Below, piece after piece: positions 15,848-24,396 of a DNA stretch of 64,000 nucleotides. The stretch's first letter is position 1; every line of letters begins with the position of its first letter. This DNA comes from Clostridia bacterium (GTDB lineage: Bacteria; Bacillota; Clostridia; Oscillospirales; Acutalibacteraceae): the NCBI GenBank assembly GCA_017468425.1, contig JAFUIO010000020.1, positions 1 to 64,000 of the forward strand, given 5' to 3'. The position numbers and the translations under genes were made by a program. The notes under the pieces are model-generated. The model ran no database searches, had not been told where the DNA came from, and saw only the letters and a program-made list of their open reading frames with translations.

Positions 15848-17449
15848 TTAAACATCTTCTTTCAATTTATCTGCATATTTTATTTTGTTGCAAAGATATG
15901 CTATTAATAGTGCAACTAAAGCAACAGGAATTAACGGGATTAATAAAATTATAAGTAAAGCAAGTGTGATTATTATCGGTAATCCTTTTTTACTCTTGTT
16001 GATAGTTGATTTTGCATCAGGGATTATTTTTTCAATATCCTCTTTTGTTGCTTTCAACGGTAATGTAATATTGTGGTCAGGGATTCCGCTGTTGAAAACC
16101 AACGGTTCAACCAAGTCAGAAACATTTTCGGTAACCTTGAGAATTTTCCCGATTTTAATTCCGAGTACACCAAGTAATGAATCAATTATACTCATTAATC
16201 CCATTGTGATTTTATAATGCGGTGTATCAGGCGAATATGGGGCATCTCCGCCGTATAAATTCTGAATGAGTGAAATTATATAGTCTATGACCTTCTCGTC
16301 TTTAATGGTGGAATAATCAGCTTTTTTCAGGCCTGTTTCTTTTTTAGTCCATTTTGCAACAGTGCCGATTTTTAATTTGCAGAGAAGCTTTGCAACAGGC
16401 TTGAAAATCCAACCGTATCTGTAAACCACTTTTGGTCTTACGCTGAAAGCATTTGCGGCAAAAGCAAATTCATCAATGCTTGTTGCGGCCGCTTCAATTG
16501 TTTTCTTTATCATTCCGAAAAACTGATTCTGCAGATGCTCATCAAAATTTTTGCCGTTGAATTGAATATCAGGGTCTTTTTCAAGATGCTTTGATTCAAT
16601 CTGCATTGTTCCGGCTTTTTTATCAAAAGTTACAACTCTGTAAAGGGCAGGGTAACCAACAGTTGCAGCAGTTGTTATATCGTAAAAAATATTGTTGTTT
16701 TTGCTGAAATGATATGAAACATCGTGCATATGTGAGTGACCTGTAAACATAAAGCTTACACCCATATCGGGGAATTGTTCGCGTCTTATTTCGTGGTCGC
16801 CCATCATATCGCCTTTGCCGATTAGCGAGAAGAAAGGTGAAGGTGAGAGTACAGGATGATGCGACATTGGGATAATCAACTGATTGTTTTTCTTTGCATC
16901 TTCAACCTGTTCTTCTATCCACTTGAAGCAGTTTTTGCTGAATCCGCTTTTACCTTCATGGTTTCTGTCGTCATTCAATGCAAAAAGTCTGAAACCGTCT
17001 TCAAGCTGAACAATATATGACATACTGTCTTCGTGAACTGCAATTGCTTCAGATGGTCCGAACTCATAATATAAATCCCACAGTTCTTTTCTTGTTGTTG
17101 CGGTTGTTTCAACTTTTTCATCGCCCACAAATTTATGGCCGATTCCGCTGTCGTGAAAATCATGAGTTGCAGTAATAACGTAAACTCTTTTCCCAGCAGC
17201 TTTGACTTTGCGTAATAAATCAATAAATTCAATGTGGCTGTCAGGTTCACCGTTTTTAGTAACGTCACCTGAAATGATAATAATATCATTTGTTTTATCT
17301 TCAACAATCTGTTCAAAAAAAGCCTCAAGAACTTCCTGGCTGTCTTTGATTAAGTTTGTGCTTCTGCTGTTTTCCTGTATAAAAGCTTTGCCGTCAATAC
17401 CGTTCTTTTTGGAATAGTAGTGTGTGTCAGAAACAACTGTGATTTTCAA
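15848..17449 (-). CDS. Calcineurin-like metallophosphoesterase with a C-terminal membrane anchor
   Basis: 533 residues. The N-terminal ~280 residues carry the metal-binding blocks SDTHYYS, SGDVTKNGEPD, TATHDFHD, MSHHPV and GHSHMHD. The middle region (about 290-480) is unfamiliar. Hydrophobic residues near 490-520, followed by a basic tail (CNKIKYADKLKED), look like a membrane anchor. There is no N-terminal signal peptide, so the catalytic domain is probably cytosolic. The substrate is unknown. Divergent from the GH2 gene and co-transcribed with the MATE gene. Confidence 0.85.
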   Translation of the reverse strand: MKITVVSDTHYYSKKNGIDGKAFIQENSRSTNLIKDSQEVLEAFFEQIVEDKTNDIIIISGDVTKNGEPDSHIEFIDLLRKVKAAGKRVYVITATHDFHDSGIGHKFVGDEKVETTATTRKELWDLYYEFGPSEAIAVHEDSMSYIVQLEDGFRLFALNDDRNHEGKSGFSKNCFKWIEEQVEDAKKNNQLIIPMSHHPVLSPSPFFSLIGKGDMMGDHEIRREQFPDMGVSFMFTGHSHMHDVSYHFSKNNNIFYDITTAATVGYPALYRVVTFDKKAGTMQIESKHLEKDPDIQFNGKNFDEHLQNQFFGMIKKTIEAAATSIDEFAFAANAFSVRPKVVYRYGWIFKPVAKLLCKLKIGTVAKWTKKETGLKKADYSTIKDEKVIDYIISLIQNLYGGDAPYSPDTPHYKITMGLMSIIDSLLGVLGIKIGKILKVTENVSDLVEPLVFNSGIPDHNITLPLKATKEDIEKIIPDAKSTINKSKKGLPIIITLALLIILLIPLIPVALVALLIAYLCNKIKYADKLKEDV

Positions 17450-17532
17450 AGTGTCCGTAATTATCCCACCTTTCGCTTATCTTACTGAGATATTATACAA
17501 TTTTTTCTTTATAAGTGTCAATAAATTAACTT

Positions 17533-17568
17533 AAACTAATTGAATTAGTTTGAGAAATATGTTATTAT
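17533..17568 (+). promoter_or_regulatory. Promoter with overlapping palindromic operator, GH2 gene
   Basis: AAACTAAT-TGA-ATTAGTTT (17533-17551) is a perfect 8-bp inverted repeat. It overlaps the -35 box TTGAAT (17540-17545), which lies 17 bases before TATTAT (17563-17568). This layout suits a dimeric repressor of the glycosidase gene; no cognate regulator is adjacent. Confidence 0.55.
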
Positions 17569-17603
17569 TACTTTAAGTATTAACCGAAAGGTGGTTTTTT
17601 GTT

Positions 17604-19973
17604 ATGAGAAAACGTATACCGATTAACTTTGACTGGAAGTATTCAGAAGTTTTTACTGAGGATATGCTCGGTAAAGATTATGATGACAGTAACTTCGAGA
17701 CAGTTAACATTCCTCATACTAATAAAGAAATTCCCTATAATTATTTTGATGAAAAAATGTATCAGTTTGTTTCTTGCTACAGAAAAACTGTAACATTGAA
17801 AAAAGATGATATTGATTCAAAATTACTCCTTCATTTTGAAGGTGCCGCAAACTATTCCAAAGTTTATGTAAACGGTAAATATGTAGGTGAGCATAAAGGC
17901 GGTTACACACCTTTTGTGTTTGATGTTACTGATGTTGTTAAATCAGGTAAAAACGTTATTGCCGTTATGCTTGACTCAACTGAACGTCCTGAAATTCCGC
18001 CTTTCGGCAAAGTTGTGGACTATCTTGTTTACGGTGGTATTTATCGCGAAGTATGGCTTGAAAAAGTTGATGAAGTTTATATCAAAGATGTTTTTGTTAA
18101 ACCCAAAAATATTTTCTTTGAAAATAAACTTATTGATGTTGATATTGCTTTTTCAGAAAGCTATTCAGGTCTTGTGAAGCTTGTTTTCTCTGACGGAGAA
18201 AATGTACTTGGTGAAAGAAAAGTAAGAGTTGACGGAGATTCTGTTTCACATAAATGGAAAGTAGGCGAAGTTGAACTCTGGGACCTCGATAATCCCAAAC
18301 TTTACTATCTTACAGTAATAATGGGTGAAGATGAATATAAAGTACGTTTCGGTTTCAGAAGTGCACGTTTTAAGAAAGACGGCTTCTATCTCAACGGAAA
18401 GAAAGTTAAAATCAGAGGTCTTAACAGACATCAGAGCTATCCTTATGTAGGTTACGCTATGCCTGCATCTGCACAGATTGCCGATGCTGAGCTTATGAAA
18501 TACACACTCGGCTGTAACCTTGTAAGAACATCTCACTATCCCAATTCAATTCACTTCCTTGACAGATGTGACGAAATCGGTTTGCTTGTATTCACTGAAA
18601 TGCCAAGCTGGCAGTTCCTTGGTGAAGGCGAGTGGAGAAAGAATTGTCTTGACAATATAGAAAAAATGATTGTCCGCGACAGAAATCACCCGAGTATTAT
18701 TCTCTGGGGTGTCCGTGTTAACGAAGGTGAAGACTGCGACGAATTCTACACTGAAACAAATGCTCTTGCAAGAAGTCTCGACCCCACACGTCAGACAGGC
18801 GGCGTAAGAAATATGCCCTTCAGTCATCTGCTTGAAGATGTTTACACATACAATGACTTCTCACATTCAGGTAAGGGCATCAAGCTTCTTCCGCCCTCAC
18901 TTGTATCAGCAAGCCTTAATGCACCTTATCTCGTAACAGAATATAACGGCCATATGTTCCCCACAAAGAGCTTTGACCGCGAAGCATTAAGAACTGAACA
19001 TGCTCTGCGTCACGCAAGAGTTCAGAATAAATCACACGGTACCGACAGAATCAGCGGTGCAATCGGTTGGTGTATGGCTGACTATAATACACATAAAGAC
19101 TTCGGCAGCGGTGATAAAATCTGTTATCACGGTGTTACTGATATGTTCCGTATTCCCAAACTTGCTGCAGCAGTTTATGCTTCACAGCAGGACGAAACAC
19201 CTGTTCTTGAAGTTTCATCTTCAATGGATATCGGTGACCATCCCGGCGGAATTCAGGGTCCCGTACACATTTTCACAAACTGCGATTATGTTAAAGTTTA
19301 CAGAAACGGCGAATTCAAGAGTTACGCATATCCTGACAAAAAGCGTTTCCCCAATCTTCCTCATCCGCCTGTTATGCCTGATGACTTCATCGGTGATGCA
19401 CTCCTTAAGGATGACGGACTTGACGAAGTAACAGCAAGGAATCTTAAAGCAGCACTTTGCGCAGCAAGTGTTTACGGCTTTATTATGCCTCCTCAGAATT
19501 ATCTTAAATTTGCTTTCGCTTTCCTTCACGGCAAGATGAGCATTTCTGAAATGATTGAAATAGTTACAAAGTATTTTGCTAACTGGGGCGACTGTCAGGT
19601 AGCTTATACTTTCGAAGGTTATAAAGACGGTAAGATGGTTAAATCAGTAACAAGAACTGCAGTTAATTCTCTTGACTTCACAGTTAAAGCAGACAAAACT
19701 GAACTTGTTGAAGATGAAACATACGATGTAACAAGAATTGAAGTTATTTCTGTTGACCAGTGCGGAAACAGACTTCCTTACGATAATACACTTGTTAATG
19801 TTAAAATTGACGGTGATGCAGAAGTTATCGGACCTGATTCATTTGCACTTGTCGGCGGTGTAAGAGCTTTCTGGGTTAAGACCAAGGGCAAAACAAGTGA
19901 TGTAAAAGTTACTGTTTCTGTAGAAGGCAGAGGCGAAAAAGTAATTGACCTTAAAGTCGAGAAAGTTAAATAA
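17604..19973 (+). CDS. Glycoside hydrolase family 2 (beta-galactosidase/beta-glucuronidase-like)
   Basis: 789 residues without a signal peptide, so an intracellular exo-glycosidase. Domain order: jelly-roll sugar-binding domain (~1-155), Ig-like domain (~155-255), TIM barrel (~258-560), C-terminal beta domains. The acid/base is Glu374 in the WGVRVNE context and the nucleophile is Glu446 in VTEYNGH. The family covers beta-galactosidase, glucuronidase and mannosidase; I cannot choose. Expression probably depends on the operator at 17533-17551. A strong promoter for the next gene starts right after its stop. Confidence 0.9.
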   Translation: MRKRIPINFDWKYSEVFTEDMLGKDYDDSNFETVNIPHTNKEIPYNYFDEKMYQFVSCYRKTVTLKKDDIDSKLLLHFEGAANYSKVYVNGKYVGEHKGGYTPFVFDVTDVVKSGKNVIAVMLDSTERPEIPPFGKVVDYLVYGGIYREVWLEKVDEVYIKDVFVKPKNIFFENKLIDVDIAFSESYSGLVKLVFSDGENVLGERKVRVDGDSVSHKWKVGEVELWDLDNPKLYYLTVIMGEDEYKVRFGFRSARFKKDGFYLNGKKVKIRGLNRHQSYPYVGYAMPASAQIADAELMKYTLGCNLVRTSHYPNSIHFLDRCDEIGLLVFTEMPSWQFLGEGEWRKNCLDNIEKMIVRDRNHPSIILWGVRVNEGEDCDEFYTETNALARSLDPTRQTGGVRNMPFSHLLEDVYTYNDFSHSGKGIKLLPPSLVSASLNAPYLVTEYNGHMFPTKSFDREALRTEHALRHARVQNKSHGTDRISGAIGWCMADYNTHKDFGSGDKICYHGVTDMFRIPKLAAAVYASQQDETPVLEVSSSMDIGDHPGGIQGPVHIFTNCDYVKVYRNGEFKSYAYPDKKRFPNLPHPPVMPDDFIGDALLKDDGLDEVTARNLKAALCAASVYGFIMPPQNYLKFAFAFLHGKMSISEMIEIVTKYFANWGDCQVAYTFEGYKDGKMVKSVTRTAVNSLDFTVKADKTELVEDETYDVTRIEVISVDQCGNRLPYDNTLVNVKIDGDAEVIGPDSFALVGGVRAFWVKTKGKTSDVKVTVSVEGRGEKVIDLKVEKVK

Positions 19974-20002
19974 TTGACAATTATTGTATATTGTGGTATA
20001 GT
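19974..20002 (+). promoter_or_regulatory. Promoter of the amino acid ABC transporter operon
   Basis: TTGACA (19974-19979) and TATAGT (19997-20002) are 17 bases apart, directly after the GH2 stop. This is one of the strongest consensus matches in the window. Confidence 0.85.
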
Positions 20003-20032
20003 ATCTGTATAAATATTCAGGAGGTATTTATT

Positions 20033-20785
20033 ATGAAAAAATTAGCAAAAGTTCTTTCATTAGTTATGGCACTTGTTCTTTGCCTTGCACTTTTCAGTGC
20101 TTGCGGTGCTGAAAAAGACGGCGGAAAAGAAAAACTCATTATGGGTACAAACGCAGCATTCCCTCCCTATGAGTATTATGATGGCGATAAAATTGTAGGT
20201 ATTGATGCTGAAATCGCTGCACTTCTTGCAGAAAAACTCGGTATGGAACTTGAAATTACTGATATGGATTTCAATGGCATTATCAGTGCTGTTCAGAATG
20301 GTGTTGTTGATATCGGTCTTGCAGGTATGACAGTTACTCCCAAAAGACTTGAGTCTGTTAACTTCTCTGATCCGTACGCAAAAGGTATTCAGGTAGTTAT
20401 CGTTAAAGAAGGTTCAGATATCAAAGCTATCAAAGACCTTGAAGGTAAACTTATCGGTGTTCAGGAAGCAACAACAGGTGACATCTATTCAACAGATGAA
20501 TTCGGTGAAGGCAACATCAAGAGATATCAGAACGGTGCTGCTGCTATTTCTGCACTCCAGGGTGATATCGTTGATGCAGTTATCATTGATAACGAACCTG
20601 CAAAAGCTTTTGTAAAAGAAAACAAAGGTCTTAAAATTCTTGAAGCACACTATGCTGATGAAGATTATGCTATTGCAGTAGCAAAAGATAACACAGAACT
20701 TCTTGAGAAAATTAACAAAGCTCTTGATGAACTTAAAGCAGACGGTTCAATCGACAAGATTGTTAACAAATATATTCCCTCATAA
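20033..20785 (+). CDS. Polar amino acid ABC transporter substrate-binding lipoprotein
   Basis: 250 residues. Lipoprotein signal with lipobox FSAC near residue 23, then an SBP family 3 fold: LIMGTNAAFPPYEYYDG, the FNGIISAVQNGVVDIGLAGM segment and NFSDPYAKGIQVVIV. It captures polar amino acids (glutamine, arginine or cystine class) outside the membrane. ATG 20033 has AGGAGG upstream. A terminator separates it from the permease gene, which should leave the binding protein in excess. Confidence 0.92.
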   Translation: MKKLAKVLSLVMALVLCLALFSACGAEKDGGKEKLIMGTNAAFPPYEYYDGDKIVGIDAEIAALLAEKLGMELEITDMDFNGIISAVQNGVVDIGLAGMTVTPKRLESVNFSDPYAKGIQVVIVKEGSDIKAIKDLEGKLIGVQEATTGDIYSTDEFGEGNIKRYQNGAAAISALQGDIVDAVIIDNEPAKAFVKENKGLKILEAHYADEDYAIAVAKDNTELLEKINKALDELKADGSIDKIVNKYIPS

Positions 20786-20798
20786 GTTTTAAAAATTA

Positions 20799-20827
20799 AG
20801 AGGCTGCCTGAGTGACAGCCTCTTTTT
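20799..20827 (+). terminator. Intra-operon terminator between binding protein and permease
   Basis: AGAGGCTG (20799-20806) pairs with CAGCCTCT (20816-20823), then TTTTT. I see no convincing promoter between it and the permease, so partial read-through is expected. Confidence 0.75.
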
Positions 20828-20865
20828 GACGTGTATAGATATTTTTTTTGAAAGGCAGATAACAC

Positions 20866-21708
20866 ATGAGAGATTTCAAGATATCTAAAAAAGTTCTCTG
20901 GATTCTTATTGCTGCGCTTTCTGTTTCGCTGATTTTCAGTTTTGCTGTTCCGGCTTTTGCTGCGGCAGCAGAGTCTGTGCCTCAGGATGCAGGGATTGTG
21001 GATATAGTAAAAGAAGCTTTTTTAGAAATAAAACACGACATATACAGTGTTTTGATACAGAACGATAACTATAAGCATATTACAGATGGTCTTGGTGTTA
21101 CAATTGAGATTACAATTGCAGCCTTGTTCATTGGCCTTGCACTTGGTTTTATTGTTGCGATTATTCGTTCTACTCACGATAAAACAGGTAAGTTTAAACT
21201 TCTTGACTCAATTTGTAAATTGTATCTTACCGTATTCAGAGGTACACCTGTTATCGTACAGTTGCTTATTATATATTACCTGTGGTTAGGTAAAATGGGC
21301 ATTCACGAAAATATTGCAGCAATTATCGCATTTGGTGTAAACTCAGGTGCTTACGTTGCGGAAATTCTTCGTTCAGGCATTATGTCTATTGATAACGGTC
21401 AGTTCGAAGCAGGCAGAAGCCTTGGATTTAACTATTTCAAAACAATGATTTATATTGTTTTACCGCAGGCTTTTAAAAACACATTGCCTACTTTGGCTAA
21501 CGAATTTATTGTTTTACTTAAAGAAACATCTGTTGCAAGCTTCATTGCAGTTAAGGATATGATGAAAGGTGCAAATGCACTCGTTGGTTTCACATACAAT
21601 ATGAATGTACCGTATATTACGGTTGCACTTATTTACCTTGTAATGGTTCTTGTATTACAGAAGGGTGTAAGCATACTCGAAAGGAGGCTTCGTAACAGTG
21701 ACCACTGA
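20866..21708 (+). CDS. Amino acid ABC transporter permease with an N-terminal extension
   Basis: 280 residues, longer than the usual ~220. The C-terminal ~210 residues are a standard HisM-type permease ([21 protein letters not shown] and the EAA loop [20 protein letters not shown]). The first ~75 residues are extra: a hydrophobic segment (about 10-32) ending AFAAAAES, which resembles a signal-peptidase site, then an extracellular-looking helix. The gene overlaps the ATPase gene by 11 bp. Confidence 0.9.
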   Translation: MRDFKISKKVLWILIAALSVSLIFSFAVPAFAAAAESVPQDAGIVDIVKEAFLEIKHDIYSVLIQNDNYKHITDGLGVTIEITIAALFIGLALGFIVAIIRSTHDKTGKFKLLDSICKLYLTVFRGTPVIVQLLIIYYLWLGKMGIHENIAAIIAFGVNSGAYVAEILRSGIMSIDNGQFEAGRSLGFNYFKTMIYIVLPQAFKNTLPTLANEFIVLLKETSVASFIAVKDMMKGANALVGFTYNMNVPYITVALIYLVMVLVLQKGVSILERRLRNSDH

Positions 21709-22444
21709 TAATAGTGTTTTAATCAAAGTTGCCGGCCTCAAAAAGAGTTTTGGCGAATTGAATGTTCTTAAAGATATTAATACTGAAATTAAAAAAGGTG
21801 AAGTTGTAGTTATTATCGGTCCTTCGGGTTCGGGTAAATCAACTTTCCTGCGTTGTCTTAACAGACTTGAAGAGCCCACAGACGGTGTAATTGAGTTTGA
21901 CGGTGTTAACATTATTGACAAGAAAGTCAACATTAATAAACACCGCGAAAAAATGGGAATGGTATTCCAGCAGTTCAATCTTTTCAACAATCTTACTATT
22001 CTTAAAAACATCACATTAGCACCTGTAAAACTTGGGCTGATGAAGAAAAATGAAGCTGAAGAAAAAGCAATAGAGCTTCTTAAAAGAGTTGGTCTTGCTG
22101 AAAAAGCAGATGCATATCCCTCTCAGCTTTCAGGCGGACAGAAACAGCGTGTTGCAATTGTACGTGCTCTTGCAATGAATCCTGAAGTAATGCTTTTTGA
22201 CGAACCTACCTCTGCTCTTGACCCTGAAATGGTAGGTGAGGTTCTTGAAGTTATGCAGGAACTTGCAAAAGAAGGAATGACAATGGTTGTTGTTACTCAC
22301 GAAATGGGCTTTGCAAAAGAGGTTGCTTCAAGAGTAATGTTTATGGATGAAGGATATATTATGGAAGAAGCACAACCTGAAGAATTCTTCTCAAACCCCA
22401 AAACAGACAGATGTAAAGATTTCCTTTCAAAAGTTCTTTTATAA
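21698..22444 (+). CDS. Amino acid ABC transporter ATP-binding protein (GlnQ-like)
   Basis: 248 residues from a GTG start behind AAGGAGG. Walker A GPSGSGKS, signature LSGGQKQR, Walker [15 protein letters not shown] and the switch [10 protein letters not shown] are all present. It powers the transporter with the preceding permease and binding protein. A terminator follows. Confidence 0.94.
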   Translation: MTTDNSVLIKVAGLKKSFGELNVLKDINTEIKKGEVVVIIGPSGSGKSTFLRCLNRLEEPTDGVIEFDGVNIIDKKVNINKHREKMGMVFQQFNLFNNLTILKNITLAPVKLGLMKKNEAEEKAIELLKRVGLAEKADAYPSQLSGGQKQRVAIVRALAMNPEVMLFDEPTSALDPEMVGEVLEVMQELAKEGMTMVVVTHEMGFAKEVASRVMFMDEGYIMEEAQPEEFFSNPKTDRCKDFLSKVLL

Positions 22445-22453
22445 AAGGATAAA

Positions 22454-22484
22454 AGGCTATCGGTTTTCCGATAGCCTCTTTTGT
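22454..22484. terminator. Bidirectional terminator after the ABC operon
   Basis: AGGCTATCGG (22454-22463) pairs with CCGATAGCCT (22468-22477), loop TTTT, then CTTTTG. The other strand also ends in TTTTAT, so it can stop the convergent GDPD gene. Confidence 0.85.
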
Positions 22485-22508
22485 TTCTCTTATATTGAAT
22501 TTTTTTAT

Positions 22509-23333
22509 TTACGGTGTGATAAAGTTTGAAGTTATGTATCTGATGCCGAGATTATAGAGAGATTCCATTTTAGAAAGTCTGTCTACAGTCCAGACGCATA
22601 CTTTAAGTCCTGCTTTTACTGCTTTTTTGAAATCGCTGTTTTTATTGCTTGCACATACTGCATATGCAAAACCATATTTTTTTGCGTTCTCAATACCTGC
22701 GTTATCTATTGTTTCAACAAGATACCAGTATTCTGTGTCAGGTGAATACTCCTGAAGTTTAATGAGTTTGTTGATATCAAATGAAATAATAATTGCTTTA
22801 TCAAGAAGATTTCTTTCTTTCAATTTTTCAATGATATCTGTAAGCTTTGTGTCATAATAACCATCGCGCTTAATTTCTATTTCAGGCACTTTGTTGTATT
22901 TTTGGCAAAGGTCAAGATATTCGTCGAGAGTAGGTAACTTCAGGTCAGGATATTTTTCAATTCCGTGACCATATGTAACCTTAAAATTACGCAATTCTTC
23001 AAGTGTATAGTCGCTTATATTACCTTCGCCGTTACAGGTCTTGTCTATTGTTGAGTTGTGGCATACTATCCATTCTCCGTCTTTAGTAAGATGCACATCG
23101 CACTCAATTGCGTAATAAGCCTCTTTACAGGCTTTTTCAAAGGCAGGCAAGGTGTTTTCAGGTGCAACTCCTGAAAAACCTCTGTGTGCGGTGATATGCA
23201 CAGGATCGTTTTTCTTTATAATTTTTGATGTTGAAGCAGAAACCACACCGATTTCTTTTCTTTTTAATATTTCGCCTAAAAAATAAACTCTGCAGGCTAT
23301 AAATCCCCATACCTGCTTTAACGTTTTACCCAT
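22509..23333 (-). CDS. Glycerophosphodiester phosphodiesterase
   Basis: 274 residues. The GDPD barrel opens with ITAHRGFSGVAPENTLPAF (catalytic His near 50) and IECDVHLTKDGEWIVCHN with the metal-binding Glu/Asp and second His. It hydrolyses glycerophosphodiesters to glycerol-3-phosphate and an alcohol. A hydrophobic N-terminal patch (about 8-22) could be a weak membrane anchor. ATG 23333 is preferred because AGGGGTGA lies just before it; GTG 23342 has no spaced site. Confidence 0.9.
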   Translation of the reverse strand: MGKTLKQVWGFIACRVYFLGEILKRKEIGVVSASTSKIIKKNDPVHITAHRGFSGVAPENTLPAFEKACKEAYYAIECDVHLTKDGEWIVCHNSTIDKTCNGEGNISDYTLEELRNFKVTYGHGIEKYPDLKLPTLDEYLDLCQKYNKVPEIEIKRDGYYDTKLTDIIEKLKERNLLDKAIIISFDINKLIKLQEYSPDTEYWYLVETIDNAGIENAKKYGFAYAVCASNKNSDFKKAVKAGLKVCVWTVDRLSKMESLYNLGIRYITSNFITP

Positions 23334-23357
23334 ATTTCTCACCCCTGATTAGATAAT

Positions 23358-23380
23358 AGCCGCATCTTTTGGATGCGGCT
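23358..23380 (-). terminator. Hairpin between the DapA-like gene and the GDPD gene
   Basis: AGCCGCATC (23358-23366) pairs with GATGCGGCT (23372-23380). On the minus strand only TATTAT follows, so it is a leaky terminator and the GDPD gene may be reached by read-through. Confidence 0.5.
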
Positions 23381-23388
23381 GAATTATT

Positions 23389-24303
23389 TTATTTAAGCAT
23401 AAGTCCTTCGCTTACTGCAAAATCGTGAAGCACTTTAAGTGAGTGCTTTTTCTGGTCATTGATTGAAGAACCTGTTCTTGTATATGTATTCATTTTTGCA
23501 CCGCCAAGAGAAGCCATATATTTAGCACTTGCAGTGAAACCGTTATCAACAGTTTCAGCAAATACGTTTACAAAACGGTGGATTTTTTCTGCTTTTTCAA
23601 TGTCTTTTTCTACGAAAAACGCATCATACATTTTTCTGAGCATATATGTACCGCATGTACTGGGAGTTGCAATAACACCGCGTGCACCTGCTTTGTATGC
23701 TTCAAAAAGATAGGGTGTGTTTGCCTGAAGAACATTACTTTCTCCCTGAACAGCAATTTTTGCTTTAATCCAATCCATAGAGCATGTTGTATCTTTCATA
23801 CCTACAAACTTACCTGTTTCAACAAGTCTTCTGTAAGCATCAGCACTGATTTTGTAATTCTGGAAACCGGGGAATTCATAAATAAGAACGGGAAGCTCAG
23901 TGTGCTCAGCAAGACTGCACATATAGTGTACTAAATAATCATCATCCTGTGCGTAGCCTTTTGTTACGAAAACAACACCGTCAACACCAGTAGCTGACAT
24001 TCTTTTAACTTCATCAATCTGTTCTTCTTTTGAGCCGAGGCAAAGGTTTGCTGTTGCAAAAACGGGTTTGCCATTAGCGTGTTTAACAACTGTTTCAGCA
24101 ATTTTAAGGCGATCTTCAAAATCGATTTTTGTCATTTCAGAGCTACCGCAAACAGGGAAAAGAGCGTGAGGATTCTGCTCAACCTGCCATTCTGTGTAAC
24201 CTTCCAATGCTTTGAAATCGATTGACATATCATCATTGTAGGGAGTAAGCAAGAGTGAATATACACCTGCATATTTTTCCATCTGACCTTTAAAACTGTT
24301 CAT
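23389..24303 (-). CDS. Dihydrodipicolinate synthase / N-acetylneuraminate lyase family protein
   Basis: 304 residues. TIM-barrel class I aldolase of the DapA/NanA family. The Schiff-base Lys170 (VGMKDTT) and the proton-relay Tyr142 (LIYEFPG) are present. The usual GTTGE-type dicarboxylate motif is replaced by PVCGSSEMT, so it is unlikely to be the housekeeping DapA. A lyase for sialic acid or another 2-keto-3-deoxy acid is more likely. Together with nanE-nanK 15 kb away it could complete sialic acid use, but that is inference. A strong promoter and palindrome precede it. Confidence 0.8.
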   Translation of the reverse strand: MNSFKGQMEKYAGVYSLLLTPYNDDMSIDFKALEGYTEWQVEQNPHALFPVCGSSEMTKIDFEDRLKIAETVVKHANGKPVFATANLCLGSKEEQIDEVKRMSATGVDGVVFVTKGYAQDDDYLVHYMCSLAEHTELPVLIYEFPGFQNYKISADAYRRLVETGKFVGMKDTTCSMDWIKAKIAVQGESNVLQANTPYLFEAYKAGARGVIATPSTCGTYMLRKMYDAFFVEKDIEKAEKIHRFVNVFAETVDNGFTASAKYMASLGGAKMNTYTRTGSSINDQKKHSLKVLHDFAVSEGLMLK

Positions 24304-24327
24304 TTTGAGACCTTCTTTTTGAAAAAA

Positions 24328-24379
24328 TTGTATATCTTATATACAAGGGTATTATATATCATTTATATATAAAATGCAA
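24328..24379 (-). promoter_or_regulatory. Promoter and palindromic operator of the lyase gene
   Basis: On the minus strand TTGCAT (24374-24379) and TATAAT (24351-24356) are 17 bases apart. TTGTATAT-CTT-ATATACAA (24328-24346), a perfect 8-bp inverted repeat, covers the expected transcript start. The placement suits a repressor; the shape resembles GntR-type sites, but no regulator gene is adjacent. Confidence 0.65.
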
Positions 24380-24396
24380 TTACTTTTAATAATTTA

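Noticed and set aside
23389..24303. Housekeeping dihydrodipicolinate synthase (dapA)
   Set aside because: The usual GTTGE dicarboxylate-binding motif is replaced by CGSSEMT and no lysine pathway genes are near.
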